Shown: one piece after another, positions 7,977 through 16,835 of the stretch
How positions within the stretch are numbered: position 1 is the stretch's first letter
Layout of the letters: each line of letters starts with the position of its first letter
Source: an uncultured Bacteroidota bacterium
Lineage (GTDB): Bacteria > Bacteroidota > Bacteroidia > Flavobacteriales_D > Parvicellaceae
NCBI GenBank assembly: GCA_902536695.1
Contig: CACAYQ010000009.1
Coordinates: 1-35,969, forward strand
Direction of reading: 5' to 3'
DNA length: 35,969 bases
Position numbers and translations under genes: made by a program
Notes under the pieces: model-generated
What the model saw: the letters and a program-made list of their open reading frames with translations, nothing else
What the model was told of the DNA's origin: nothing
The model's database searches: none

Positions 7977-9400
7977 TACTGATGAAAAATTAGGGCCTTT
8001 TCTGACTTATCGTAAAGAAGCTTTAGTTCATCATTTACAAAAGTTTCAAATGACTGATAGTTCAAGACTTTTGTGGTATCTTTTGACCAGTTCACAATGA
8101 AGACGTAGTTGGTATCGTAACTTCCCTCAAACTCCGAGAAAGATCGTCCATAGTTTAATGAATTTATATCCGGAAAGTGAACTAAAATTCGATCATTTAA
8201 GCTGTTTAACTTTGAATTTTCTTCATCAATGTATTGAAGTACCTTTTTGTACTCCAGCATTTCATTGTAAAGAGACTCTATTTTCTCATCGTTGTTTACT
8301 AAAATTTTATTTAGTAGTTGCTGTTCGTCAATGGCTTTTTGCTGTAAATTATGTACTTCAAAAACAGCATTTCCGAGATCGTATTTTTTAAGCTGAAGAC
8401 CCCACAGCTCTTGAATTTCACTATTGATGTATTTACCATCAATATTTAAAGTGATTTTGGGAGCTTCTTCATCGTATTCTAAAATGATATTATCCTCCGA
8501 TAAAACGATCTCATTATCAATGGTAATTTGCTCGGATATGAATCGCTCCGTGTTTTGGACAAATATGGATTCTTGTATGATATTATAAAATTTAAAAACA
8601 CTAGGAATAACAATCAATAACAAAATAATAAATACATACACTTTAACCTTTCTTTCAATTTTAGGATTGACATATTGCACTTTTGGAAAACTGAGCAATC
8701 TAAGCACTACATAGGTGGCCAAACAAATAAATACACTATTTAATAGAAAGAGGTATAGAGCTCCAATAAAATAGCTCCAATTCCATAGGGCTAAACCAAA
8801 ACCAACCGTGCATAACGGAGGCATTAACGCAGTAGCAATAGCCACTCCAGGAATTACGGTAATGGCAGTTGATTTATTACGAACAGTGGCCGCAATTACA
8901 CCCGCTAAACCTCCAAAAAAGGCTATCAATATATCTAATACCTGTGGCTTGGTTCTGCTTAATAATTCTGCAGTTTCTGTTTTGATTGGAGATACTTTAA
9001 AAAAGATAAATGAAGCCAACAAACTAGCCACAACCATAATACCGAAGTTTTTAAGAGAAGTGATTAGCGCTTTGAAATCGTTAGAAGAGAGTGCATATCC
9101 TATTCCCCTGATAGGTCCCATTAACGGAGAAATAAGCATAGCACCAATGATGACCGCTGTTGAATTATTGATCAGTCCAATAGAAGCAACGATGATAGAA
9201 CAAATTAAAATCCAAATATTAATGGCACTAAAAGAAATATCGTTTTTAATATCAACGATGGTTTTTTCTTTATCCACTACATCGTAGATAGAGAATAGCT
9301 TTTTTATGAATCCAAATATAGACTTGATGCCTTTACTGACCGAAACTTTCTCGACTTCAGACTTGATTGGATCGTAATCAATTTTTCCTTGGTCTTCCAT
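7976..9400 (-). CDS. DUF389-family multi-pass membrane protein
   Basis: This is a 474-aa protein. After a short cytosolic N-terminus, residues about 50-265 hold several transmembrane helices with the DUF389 hallmarks IGAMLISPLMGPI and PGVAIATALMPPLCTVG. A final membrane helix lies near 250-270. The C-terminal 200 residues are soluble and partly coiled coil (KAIDEQQLLNKILVNNDEKIESLYNEML). The biochemical function of DUF389 is not established; the conserved Pro/Gly membrane motifs suggest a transporter or channel. It lies between the patatin-like gene (16 bp gap) and the SUI1 gene (1-nt overlap) in one likely transcript. Confidence 0.9.
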   Translation of the reverse strand: MEDQGKIDYDPIKSEVEKVSVSKGIKSIFGFIKKLFSIYDVVDKEKTIVDIKNDISFSAINIWILICSIIVASIGLINNSTAVIIGAMLISPLMGPIRGIGYALSSNDFKALITSLKNFGIMVVASLLASFIFFKVSPIKTETAELLSRTKPQVLDILIAFFGGLAGVIAATVRNKSTAITVIPGVAIATALMPPLCTVGFGLALWNWSYFIGALYLFLLNSVFICLATYVVLRLLSFPKVQYVNPKIERKVKVYVFIILLLIVIPSVFKFYNIIQESIFVQNTERFISEQITIDNEIVLSEDNIILEYDEEAPKITLNIDGKYINSEIQELWGLQLKKYDLGNAVFEVHNLQQKAIDEQQLLNKILVNNDEKIESLYNEMLEYKKVLQYIDEENSKLNSLNDRILVHFPDINSLNYGRSFSEFEGSYDTNYVFIVNWSKDTTKVLNYQSFETFVNDELKLLYDKSEKALIFHQ

Positions 9401-9416
9401 AAATTAATTTGAGTAA

Positions 9417-11696
9417 CTAATGTAATAACAGATCAGATACTTTTTGTAAACTTTTTTGATTTTCTTCCGTATTCAACTGTTCATAAATCTGGTTTATATC
9501 TTTAGATGTCAAATGCCAACTCATTGAAATTTCGTCACTTGACCCTTCCTTCAAGGAAAATTCAACATAATGTATATCTCCTTTAAAACTAGATTTTAAC
9601 TGATTTAACATTTCATCATTCCGGTAATCTTGAATCTTTAAAAAATTACCATATACATTGGTTAATGGAGTAAACAATTTCGAAATCAAACTACCAGATT
9701 GCTTATCTTTAATTTTTGTTTTCTTCTCCCTATCTCTTAGCTGTATAATGACAACACCAGAGGTGTGTTCATAGATCCAATTTTTAAAATTATCTATATA
9801 TTTTATGGATGTAGTTAATCCTAAATTATCTCTTAACCCAGCATCCATAACCTCTATCTTGGGCTCAGACGGGAGAAATACCATTGGAAGTATATATGGG
9901 AAAGTTGCATTCATTCTCATGGCAGAAGACATTTTTAAATATTGAGGATCATTTTTGTTAAATAGAGTTGAAAACTCAATGTTTTCTAAAGCTATTTTTC
10001 CTGAAAAAAGGCTAGTGTCTGTGTTACACAAAAAAGTTATTTTTTGAGGAGAAATAAGCAACCGTCTTCCATCATTTACTACGGAAGGAGAAAATATCAT
10101 CATGGGAATATCAGAATGGTATTCTGGCAACTTATAATCTAAAATTCGCTTACCTTCAAAGCAGTTCAAATTTTCAATTAAATTCTTTTCAAAAAACCAA
10201 CCTCTATCTTTAGTGTAGATATACTTTCCATCGTCATGTTTTTTAAATCGGTAAAACATGTCTGTAGTAGCTATACTAAACGCCAATGGATTTAGTAGAT
10301 CTTTGGAAATCCTTCTTTTCATTTCATTGCTATTTACTATGGTTTCACCATATATTCCTTTCTTATAATTTTCTCTATAGAAAGCAGCGCCAATCATTCC
10401 ACCCGAGGCTCCTGTGATCAAATGAGTCTGTTTGGTTAATCGTTGGTTTGTAATACTGTCAAGGAAGTTCAACACATGTACTGTCCAAAGGGCAGATCTT
10501 AAACCACCACCACTTGTATTAATAAATACCATTTTAGGTTTATTTATTCCTTTATTTTTTTGACTCCAATGGGTTAATATTTCAATATTTTCTTTTATTG
10601 AGTTTTCAACCTTTAATTTATCCTGCTGAAGTTCACTGATATTTTCATGATCATATTTAGGTTTTAAATCATAGTTTAGACCATATGCATAGTTTCTAAA
10701 TTGAAATAAGTGAAATCGATTAGTTAGAAAATTAAAAGAAACTATAGCAAGGATAAGAAAGGTTAATGTCCAACCTTTAAACCAAGAGTATAGGACCGAA
10801 AAAAGCATGATTAATAATGTGAACAACAAAAAAATACTTGCACCAGCGGGAATATTAAGCCAAGAAATATCTCTGAAAAAACCAATACCCAAGAACGAGA
10901 TTATTAAAGCCAACTCAAAAATAGATGCATTTACATGGTTTTGTGTGAACACTTTTTGGATAAGTTCCTTGTCATAATGCTTTGTACTTCTTGCAATATT
11001 TATAGAAAAAAAGTTCGACAAGTAGGTATCTACTCTCCACGTATTCTTGTATACATTAACTCTTGAGTTTTTCTTTTTTTTAATAAAGTTGGACTCTTTT
11101 ACTTTGTCATTTCCTAGGTTTTCAAAATAGGTTTCTGTCTTGCCACTAATCACAAATACATTTTTATTAAACTGGATAAAATATAAAATGGATAAAATGT
11201 AAAAAACAAACAACCCCACTAAGACACAAATGATATAAATAAAGACGATTCCACTGTTCATCAATTCTTCTTCAGTCAAGAAGAGAAAAATTTGAACTAA
11301 ATAAGTCAAAATGAATAAAGAGGGAATTAACATGTTATTCAAGCAGAACTTTAAAAATGGTCTCGAGAGAGTAGCTAAAAATGTAAAATCGCGAGAAAAT
11401 AAAATATAACTGTATATATGAAAAGCCATAATAAACCCGCCTAAAGAAAAACCCATAATTAGAAAAGACCATGCACCTATCTCGCCCATATAAATTGGAG
11501 CTAAAAACAAAGTGTCTATACCAAACCCAACCCCTAAATTGCCGCTGACATATAAAAACAAAACCAACCAAAAAAGCAATAAAATATGGTTTCTCTTGAT
11601 GTGTAGAAACAAAAGCTGAACAGGGAAGAAATAGATAACTCTTGTAAAGAACTTACTATTTATTCTTCTTTCTTGTATGGAGGATTCTTCAGCCAT
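9417..11696 (-). CDS. Patatin-like phospholipase with a large multi-TM N-terminal region
   Basis: The product is 759 aa. Residues 1-330 contain about six to eight hydrophobic segments (near 35-52, 72-100, 118-142, 150-175, 258-275, 284-303 and 308-325) broken by a basic loop at 195-215. Residues 385-650 form a patatin-type acyl hydrolase: the oxyanion-hole loop SGGGLR (395-400), nucleophile Ser431 in GASGG, and the Asp618 partner in DAGLRDN. Both catalytic residues are present, so lipid acyl-ester hydrolysis at a membrane is likely. The substrate is unknown. A membrane domain this large joined to a patatin domain is less usual than soluble or Omp85-linked forms. It sits in the M61-to-SUI1 run. 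Confidence 0.85.
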   Translation of the reverse strand: MAEESSIQERRINSKFFTRVIYFFPVQLLFLHIKRNHILLLFWLVLFLYVSGNLGVGFGIDTLFLAPIYMGEIGAWSFLIMGFSLGGFIMAFHIYSYILFSRDFTFLATLSRPFLKFCLNNMLIPSLFILTYLVQIFLFLTEEELMNSGIVFIYIICVLVGLFVFYILSILYFIQFNKNVFVISGKTETYFENLGNDKVKESNFIKKKKNSRVNVYKNTWRVDTYLSNFFSINIARSTKHYDKELIQKVFTQNHVNASIFELALIISFLGIGFFRDISWLNIPAGASIFLLFTLLIMLFSVLYSWFKGWTLTFLILAIVSFNFLTNRFHLFQFRNYAYGLNYDLKPKYDHENISELQQDKLKVENSIKENIEILTHWSQKNKGINKPKMVFINTSGGGLRSALWTVHVLNFLDSITNQRLTKQTHLITGASGGMIGAAFYRENYKKGIYGETIVNSNEMKRRISKDLLNPLAFSIATTDMFYRFKKHDDGKYIYTKDRGWFFEKNLIENLNCFEGKRILDYKLPEYHSDIPMMIFSPSVVNDGRRLLISPQKITFLCNTDTSLFSGKIALENIEFSTLFNKNDPQYLKMSSAMRMNATFPYILPMVFLPSEPKIEVMDAGLRDNLGLTTSIKYIDNFKNWIYEHTSGVVIIQLRDREKKTKIKDKQSGSLISKLFTPLTNVYGNFLKIQDYRNDEMLNQLKSSFKGDIHYVEFSLKEGSSDEISMSWHLTSKDINQIYEQLNTEENQKSLQKVSDLLLH

Positions 11697-11729
11697 TAAT
11701 TACTTTAAGATACTGAAAATCTCTGTACG

Positions 11730-12203
11730 CTAATTCAAATTATTTCTTTGTGCGAAAAAAAGTAATACATAAACTAAATGCACCATCGCTAAGAATAGTG
11801 GAAAAACAATAACTGCGTTGCCAGTGACATAGGGCCATGAAACCGTTAATGATGCACCCAGAACAAAAAATGGCACTAAAACATAAGCCAATTGAAATAT
11901 CCAATAAAATATCCAGCCTAACTTTAATCTATAAAACATCATACCGACTCCTACCATGGCCAGCACATCAAAGGCTATTCTTGCTCCATATACCTTAACC
12001 AATTGATTTTGATAATATTCATTATAAATAAACCCTTGTTCTTCCCATTGTTCAAGCACTATTCTTAGTCCATCATTCATGTTTTCAACAGATAAAGGAG
12101 AAGACATGAATAAAAAACAATGTAAACTATCGTTGGCAATGCAATAAATAAATCCTATGAAACTTAAGATGCATAGATAGGTAATGGGTGATTTTTTCTT
12201 CAT
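11730..12203 (-). CDS. Small integral membrane protein (about 4 TM)
   Basis: This 157-aa protein has a Lys-rich N-terminus followed by a hydrophobic helix (about 8-25), a loop of roughly 50 residues with many Glu/Asn/Gln (about 35-70), and three closely spaced helices (about 75-92, 97-120 and 128-150). It ends in a polar tail. No motif was recognised. Only 3 bp separate it from the upstream M61 peptidase stop, and 33 bp from the downstream patatin gene, so all are probably on one mRNA. It could be an accessory subunit for the membrane lipase, but nothing in the sequence proves it. Confidence 0.7.
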   Translation of the reverse strand: MKKKSPITYLCILSFIGFIYCIANDSLHCFLFMSSPLSVENMNDGLRIVLEQWEEQGFIYNEYYQNQLVKVYGARIAFDVLAMVGVGMMFYRLKLGWIFYWIFQLAYVLVPFFVLGASLTVSWPYVTGNAVIVFPLFLAMVHLVYVLLFFAQRNNLN

Positions 12204-12206
12204 CGT

Positions 12207-13862
12207 TTAAATCTTTTCAATTTTGTAATTACAAAATTGGTGATTATTGGGAGCTAACAACGTAATGGTTTTTAATTTTTGATTTCGAAAAATGGACAAT
12301 TCTATAGTTGAACGGTGAAAATAAGAAAGCCATTTATCTAAATTTTGATTCACTTTAACACCGTTAACGGAAAGAATATGATCATTTTCAAGTAAACCAC
12401 TTTCAAAAGCTGAACTGTTTTCAAGCACTGAAATCACATGAACTTCGTTGTTTTTAAGTTGTGTTTTAAAACCATACAACCATAGCTTATTTTCGGATTC
12501 TACTGCGCTATATTTCCATCCAAATACAGAAAAGGCACGTTGTAAGTAAGGTGAAAAATCTTGAACTCCATAAACAAGTGCATCAAATAGATTTGTAAAA
12601 TCTGTCCCTGATACGGATTCTAATGCATCTTTATAGGTAGATGCATCATAGGAATTTACTTTTTTACTTGAATCATGTAATACTCTCATTACATCATGTA
12701 ACGTTTTTGATCCTTTGGTATGATCTCTTATCTCGGCATCACAAATTAAAGCAATTAAAGCACCTTCTACGTAGATAGATACTTTTCTTCCGGGAATTCC
12801 AGACGTATAGCCGTCAAGCCACGTATCCCAACTAGATTCTGAAACAGAGTAATGGAGCCTTCCATCATTGTGAAAATGCCGCTTTAGTAAATTTGATAAT
12901 TCCTTAAAATATTGAGTCTGATCAAACACATTAGACTCAAATAAAATTCGATCGCCCATGTATGTAGTTACACCTTCAGTTACATAACCTAACTTCGTAT
13001 AATTTTCACGAGTATAATCATATGGCACCATATCAATAGGTCTGATTCCTTTAACATTCCACACATGATATAATTCATGAGATGAAACACCAAGTAGTTC
13101 TGTGTATAATCGTTCAAATACATCATAAGATGGGCCTAATAGTATTACCGTAGAGTCATGATGTTCAACACCATGGTATGCATTATGAGTTGTGATTTGA
13201 AATAAAAAATGATACGTCTGGTGAGGAAAACCACCAAAAAGATCGATTTGATATTCAATAAATGTAGCGAAATCAACTATTAGCTTTTCCCAATTTAATT
13301 TAACCTCCCCTTGAAAGCAAAAATAAAATTGAACGTCTTTTACAGATATTTTTTTATGTTTTACGCTTGGACTAGCAATAAAAGGGGAATCAAATAATTC
13401 GTGGTAGTTTGTAGCTTTAAGATGGTGACTATTTTGATTTCCGATGGCACTGTAGACTTGATAGGATTTTGGAACGTCTAGCGTTATTTCAATTTCAGTT
13501 TCTGGAAATTCTGGTAGGAATAAAAAACAATTAACAGGGTTAACATATAGCTGATTTTCATCTAGATATGTCGATCCTGCATTTAACTCAGCAGCATAGT
13601 ATTGATAGGTAATTATGAAATCCTTACCGTTAGCTTGTATACACCATTTGTCTTTTGTCAACTTATTGAACGAAATGGGATGACCATCCATATCATTTAC
13701 CTCAAAATCTTTGATGTTTTTTGCAAAATTGCCCAATTCATATCTTCCAGGTCTCCAAGCTGGCAATTGAACGATAATTTGATCCAAGCTAAACCCATTT
13801 ACAGTTAAACTGAAATCAATAAAATGATTTTCTGGGTCTGTGTAGCTTAATACATATTTCAT
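12207..13862 (-). CDS. M61-family metallopeptidase with C-terminal PDZ domain
   Basis: This 551-aa protein matches the M61 (glycyl aminopeptidase-like) family. It has an N-terminal beta-sandwich with LPAWRPGRYELGNFAKNI (about 34-50), a GVEHHDS motif (about 232-238), and the zinc site HELYH (262-266) in the M61 context HVWNVKGIRP. The third ligand region is TEGVTTY (Glu296). A PDZ domain (about 455-520, SSAFESGLLENDHILSVNG) closes the protein. Family members cleave peptides with an N-terminal preference for small residues. No signal peptide is seen, so a cytosolic location is likely. It is the first gene of the five-gene run, with a TATTTTTG box 4 nt before ATG. Confidence 0.92.
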   Translation of the reverse strand: MKYVLSYTDPENHFIDFSLTVNGFSLDQIIVQLPAWRPGRYELGNFAKNIKDFEVNDMDGHPISFNKLTKDKWCIQANGKDFIITYQYYAAELNAGSTYLDENQLYVNPVNCFLFLPEFPETEIEITLDVPKSYQVYSAIGNQNSHHLKATNYHELFDSPFIASPSVKHKKISVKDVQFYFCFQGEVKLNWEKLIVDFATFIEYQIDLFGGFPHQTYHFLFQITTHNAYHGVEHHDSTVILLGPSYDVFERLYTELLGVSSHELYHVWNVKGIRPIDMVPYDYTRENYTKLGYVTEGVTTYMGDRILFESNVFDQTQYFKELSNLLKRHFHNDGRLHYSVSESSWDTWLDGYTSGIPGRKVSIYVEGALIALICDAEIRDHTKGSKTLHDVMRVLHDSSKKVNSYDASTYKDALESVSGTDFTNLFDALVYGVQDFSPYLQRAFSVFGWKYSAVESENKLWLYGFKTQLKNNEVHVISVLENSSAFESGLLENDHILSVNGVKVNQNLDKWLSYFHRSTIELSIFRNQKLKTITLLAPNNHQFCNYKIEKI

Positions 13863-13866
13863 AACT

Positions 13867-13874
13867 CAAAAATA
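13867..13874 (-). promoter_or_regulatory. -7 box 4 nt upstream of M61 peptidase ATG
   Basis: On the minus strand, TATTTTTG is followed by four bases and the ATG. It matches TAnnTTTG exactly. It is back to back with the plus-strand box at 13916 in the 65-bp divergent spacer. Confidence 0.5.
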
Positions 13875-13915
13875 GAATTAATGTGTAAACCTATATGTCA
13901 TTTTAGATGCATAAT

Positions 13916-13923
13916 TAAATTTG
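13916..13923 (+). promoter_or_regulatory. -7 box 4 nt upstream of ATP-grasp ATG
   Basis: TAAATTTG is followed by tgac and then the ATG at 13928. The match is perfect and the spacing is the same as at the M61 peptidase, TonB receptor and def genes. No clear -33 element was found. Confidence 0.55.
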
Positions 13924-13927
13924 TGAC

Positions 13928-14836
13928 ATGAAAAAATATGATGTAGTTGTACTTACTGATTCTAGATACGTTAACCCATTAAAAACAAACACATACATAA
14001 GTAATGTATTACGAGAGGATGAGTTGGTCATAAACGCACTAAAAGAAAAAAATCTATACGTTGTCAAAAAGGATTGGAATGACTCCATTTTTGACTGGGA
14101 AACTACACGATCAATACTATTCAGATCTACTTGGGATTACTTCGATAAATTTGAGCTATTTAAGAAATGGTTTAATAAAACAAAAAATAAATGTTTGATG
14201 ATAAATTCGACTGAAACCATAGAATGGAATATTGACAAACATTACTTACTGGATCTACAAGAACATCAAATTCCAATTCCAAATAGTGAATTTATTAAAA
14301 GAGGATCATCTATTGATTTATCGCTGTTAATGCAGAAAAAAAATTGGAATGAAATTGTGGTGAAGCCTACTATTTCGGGTGCGGCTAAAAATACATATAG
14401 ATTAAAAGAAGAGGAAATAATTCAATTTGGCCCTACATGGGAAAAACTCATTTACAAAGAAGATTTTATTGTCCAAGAATTTCAAAACAATGTGATTATA
14501 GAAGGAGAAGTGGCCATGATAGTGATTGGAGGAAAATTTACTCATGCCGTGTTAAAAAAAGCAAAAGAAGGTGACTTTAGAGTACAAGACGATTTTGGAG
14601 GTAGCATTGCAAAATACAATCCAAGTGAAGAAATGGTTAAGCTTGCTGAGAAATGTATTCGTATTCTAACTCCGATCCCTTCCTATGCAAGAGTAGATAT
14701 CATTTGGGATAATCTCATGGATTTAGCAGTATCAGAGTTGGAATTAATTGAGCCAGAACTCTGGTTTAGGTTAAACCCAAATGCAGCGCAAAAACTAGCA
14801 AATCATGTTGACCTTATTTTAAGTGAAAAGAAATAG
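13928..14836 (+). CDS. ATP-grasp domain protein (carboxylate-amine/thiol ligase type)
   Basis: This is a 302-aa soluble protein. The middle and C-terminal parts show ATP-grasp features: a phosphate-loop Lys in VVKPTISGAAKNTY (Lys146), an adenine-lid-like VQEF (about 182-185), EGEVAMIVIGGKFTHAVLKK, and the magnesium site formed by RVDIIWDN (Asp257) with ELELIEPELWFRLNPN (acidic residues at about 270-276). The last motif is shared with a glutathione-synthetase-like group that includes the D-cycloserine enzyme DcsG. The enzyme joins a carboxylate to an amine or similar nucleophile using ATP; the substrate is not predictable here. Divergent from the M61 peptidase and followed by lpdA (59 bp). Confidence 0.85.
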   Translation: MKKYDVVVLTDSRYVNPLKTNTYISNVLREDELVINALKEKNLYVVKKDWNDSIFDWETTRSILFRSTWDYFDKFELFKKWFNKTKNKCLMINSTETIEWNIDKHYLLDLQEHQIPIPNSEFIKRGSSIDLSLLMQKKNWNEIVVKPTISGAAKNTYRLKEEEIIQFGPTWEKLIYKEDFIVQEFQNNVIIEGEVAMIVIGGKFTHAVLKKAKEGDFRVQDDFGGSIAKYNPSEEMVKLAEKCIRILTPIPSYARVDIIWDNLMDLAVSELELIEPELWFRLNPNAAQKLANHVDLILSEKK

Positions 14837-14895
14837 TTATCAAATCATATTTGAACCCATTAATTTTTAAATTCGCAGTAATTTAATTGAATACT

Positions 14896-16284
14896 ATGAA
14901 CTACGATGTAATTGTTTTAGGCAGCGGTCCTGGTGGATATGTAACTGCAATCAGAGCTTCACAACTTGGAATGAAAACAGCTGTAATTGAAAAAGAATCG
15001 CTTGGCGGTGTATGTCTTAATTGGGGTTGTATCCCAACGAAAGCCTTACTCAAAAGTGCAAATGTGTACGAATACATCAACCATGCTGAAGATTACGGGA
15101 TTAAAGTGAGTAGCCATAAAGCTGATTTCTCGGCTGTGGTAAAGCGAAGCAGAAGTGTGGCAGAAAAAATGAGTGGTGGTGTTCAATTTTTGATGAAAAA
15201 AAACAAGATTGATGTAATAATGGGTACTGGAAAAGTAAAGCCTGGTAAGACCATTGAAGTAACAGATGAAAAGGGGGAGAAGAAAGATTACACAGCTAAA
15301 AATATTATTATTGCAACAGGTGCAAGATCACGCCAACTCCCCAACTTAGAACAAGATGGAAAGCAAATTGTAGGATACAGAGAAGCCATGGTACTGCCAA
15401 AAATGCCAAAGAAAATGGTAATAGTTGGGTCAGGGGCCATTGGAGTTGAATTTGCTTATTTCTATAATGCGATGGGTGTTGATGTAACAGTAGTAGAATA
15501 TTTACCAAATATTGTTCCTGTAGAAGATATTGATGTTTCAAAACAACTAGAAAAGACTTTCAAAAAGAAAGGAATGAACATCATGACTAATTCTTCTGTC
15601 GAAAAAGTGGAAAAGTCCTCTAAGGGTTGTGTAGTTCACGTCAAAACCAAAAAGGGTATGGAAACACTTAACTGTGATGTAGTTCTTTCGGCAGTAGGTA
15701 TACAACCTAATATTGAAAATATTGGTTTGGAAGAAACAGGAATTGTAGTTGATGCTGGAAAAATCGTGGTAAATGATTATTATGAAACTAATATTCCTGG
15801 ATATTATGCCATTGGGGATGTCGTTGCTGGACAAGCCCTTGCCCATGTTGCTTCAGCAGAAGGAATTACATGTGTAGAAAAAATAGCAGGACAAAATCCA
15901 GAACCAATAGATTATAACAATATACCTGGTTGTACATATTGCAGCCCAGAAATAGCTTCAGTTGGTATGACTGAGAAAGCGGCTAAAGAAGCTGGTTATG
16001 AGTTAAAAATAGGTAAATTCCCTTTCTCTGCGTCAGGTAAAGCAAGTGCTGCCGGTCACAACGATGGATTCATTAAGTTAATCTTTGATGCCAAATACGG
16101 TGAACTTCTAGGTGGCCACATGATTGGGGCTAATGTTACCGAAATGATAGCAGAGATTGTGGCCTTAAGAAAGTTAGAAACTACTGGACATGAGCTTATT
16201 AAGACGGTTCATCCACACCCCACCATGAGTGAAGCAGTTATGGAAGCTGCTGCTGCTGCTTATGACGAGGTAATTCACATTTAA
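14896..16284 (+). CDS. lpdA: Dihydrolipoyl dehydrogenase (E3)
   Basis: This FAD flavoenzyme reoxidises dihydrolipoamide in the 2-oxoacid dehydrogenase and glycine-cleavage complexes with NAD+. The chosen ATG at 14896 gives 462 aa and the normal MNYDVIVLGSGPGG start. A TTG at 14887 would add three residues and is less likely. Motifs are the FAD-binding GSGPGG (9-14), the redox disulfide CLNWGC (C40/C45), the NAD-binding GSGAIGVEFAYF, a second FAD motif with AIGDV, and the catalytic HPHPT (439-443). It is full length. No E1/E2 genes are adjacent. Its 3' end overlaps the convergent TPR lipoprotein gene by 4 bp. Confidence 0.97.
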   Translation: MNYDVIVLGSGPGGYVTAIRASQLGMKTAVIEKESLGGVCLNWGCIPTKALLKSANVYEYINHAEDYGIKVSSHKADFSAVVKRSRSVAEKMSGGVQFLMKKNKIDVIMGTGKVKPGKTIEVTDEKGEKKDYTAKNIIIATGARSRQLPNLEQDGKQIVGYREAMVLPKMPKKMVIVGSGAIGVEFAYFYNAMGVDVTVVEYLPNIVPVEDIDVSKQLEKTFKKKGMNIMTNSSVEKVEKSSKGCVVHVKTKKGMETLNCDVVLSAVGIQPNIENIGLEETGIVVDAGKIVVNDYYETNIPGYYAIGDVVAGQALAHVASAEGITCVEKIAGQNPEPIDYNNIPGCTYCSPEIASVGMTEKAAKEAGYELKIGKFPFSASGKASAAGHNDGFIKLIFDAKYGELLGGHMIGANVTEMIAEIVALRKLETTGHELIKTVHPHPTMSEAVMEAAAAAYDEVIHI

Positions 16285-16835
16285 GAATTATTTTCATTTA
16301 TCATTTTTAGTAAATCCTCTTCTGATTTATCAAAGATGTTTTCTAGGTAAATCGTTGCATTTTTACTAAGAGGATGATCAGGATATAAATTAATCAACCT
16401 TTTATATGAGGACTTGGCTAACTCTTTATTTCCTAAAACATGATCATGTATTCTGGCTACATTATGTAAGTAGGCTGGAGCCTTTTCAGAAGATGGATTA
16501 AGGGCTTGTGCCTCATTAAAAAAATCAATGGCAGCATTGTAATTAGATTGAATCTCAGCACTTTTGGCTAAACATTCTAAAACATACTCTAGGCTTACTG
16601 TATCCAATTCGTTAATATGGTTCAAATATAATTCAGATGCATATTTTTCTATTTGATTGGCTGTTTTGACAACCACCCCCCTGTTCATTGGGTTAATAGT
16701 TGTTAATGCTGATTCCGATTTTTCCAATTTAGTCATGATTGAATTCCAAGATGAGGAAACATCAACTTTTTCAACATGATCATCACAACCTACGGCTATA
16801 AACATGAAAAATACACTTAAAACGATATATCTCAT
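16281..16835 (-). CDS. TPR-containing lipoprotein
   Basis: The product is 184 aa. A short signal ends in a lipobox-like AVGC (Cys17) followed by Asp-Asp. Residues about 75-165 are helical with TPR spacing: SAEIQSNYNAAIDFFNEAQALNPSS, then AYLHNVARIHDHVLGNKELAKSSYKRLINLYPDHP. It is probably an envelope protein-protein interaction module; the partner is unknown. Its ATG overlaps the stop of the def gene by 4 bp (16832-16835), so it is likely translated with peptide deformylase. Confidence 0.82.
   Translation of the reverse strand: MRYIVLSVFFMFIAVGCDDHVEKVDVSSSWNSIMTKLEKSESALTTINPMNRGVVVKTANQIEKYASELYLNHINELDTVSLEYVLECLAKSAEIQSNYNAAIDFFNEAQALNPSSEKAPAYLHNVARIHDHVLGNKELAKSSYKRLINLYPDHPLSKNATIYLENIFDKSEEDLLKMINENNS

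Noticed and set aside
8808-9287. 159-aa plus-strand ORF opposite DUF389
   Set aside because: It is the antisense of the conserved transmembrane region of the DUF389 gene; its own product has no recognisable pattern, and its length follows from the codon use of the real gene.
11335-11571. 78-aa minus-strand ORF inside the patatin gene
   Set aside because: It is a shifted frame of the membrane-helix region of the patatin-like gene, without a credible start or separate promoter.
14850-14875. TTTG and TAAATTCG pair as a promoter for lpdA
   Set aside because: The -7 part has one mismatch and the spacing between elements (14 nt) is too short for the Bacteroidota pattern, so I did not list it.
14887-14895. 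TTG start for lpdA three codons upstream
   Set aside because: The ATG at 14896 gives the standard N-terminus of the family; the TTG adds only three residues and has no supporting ribosome site.
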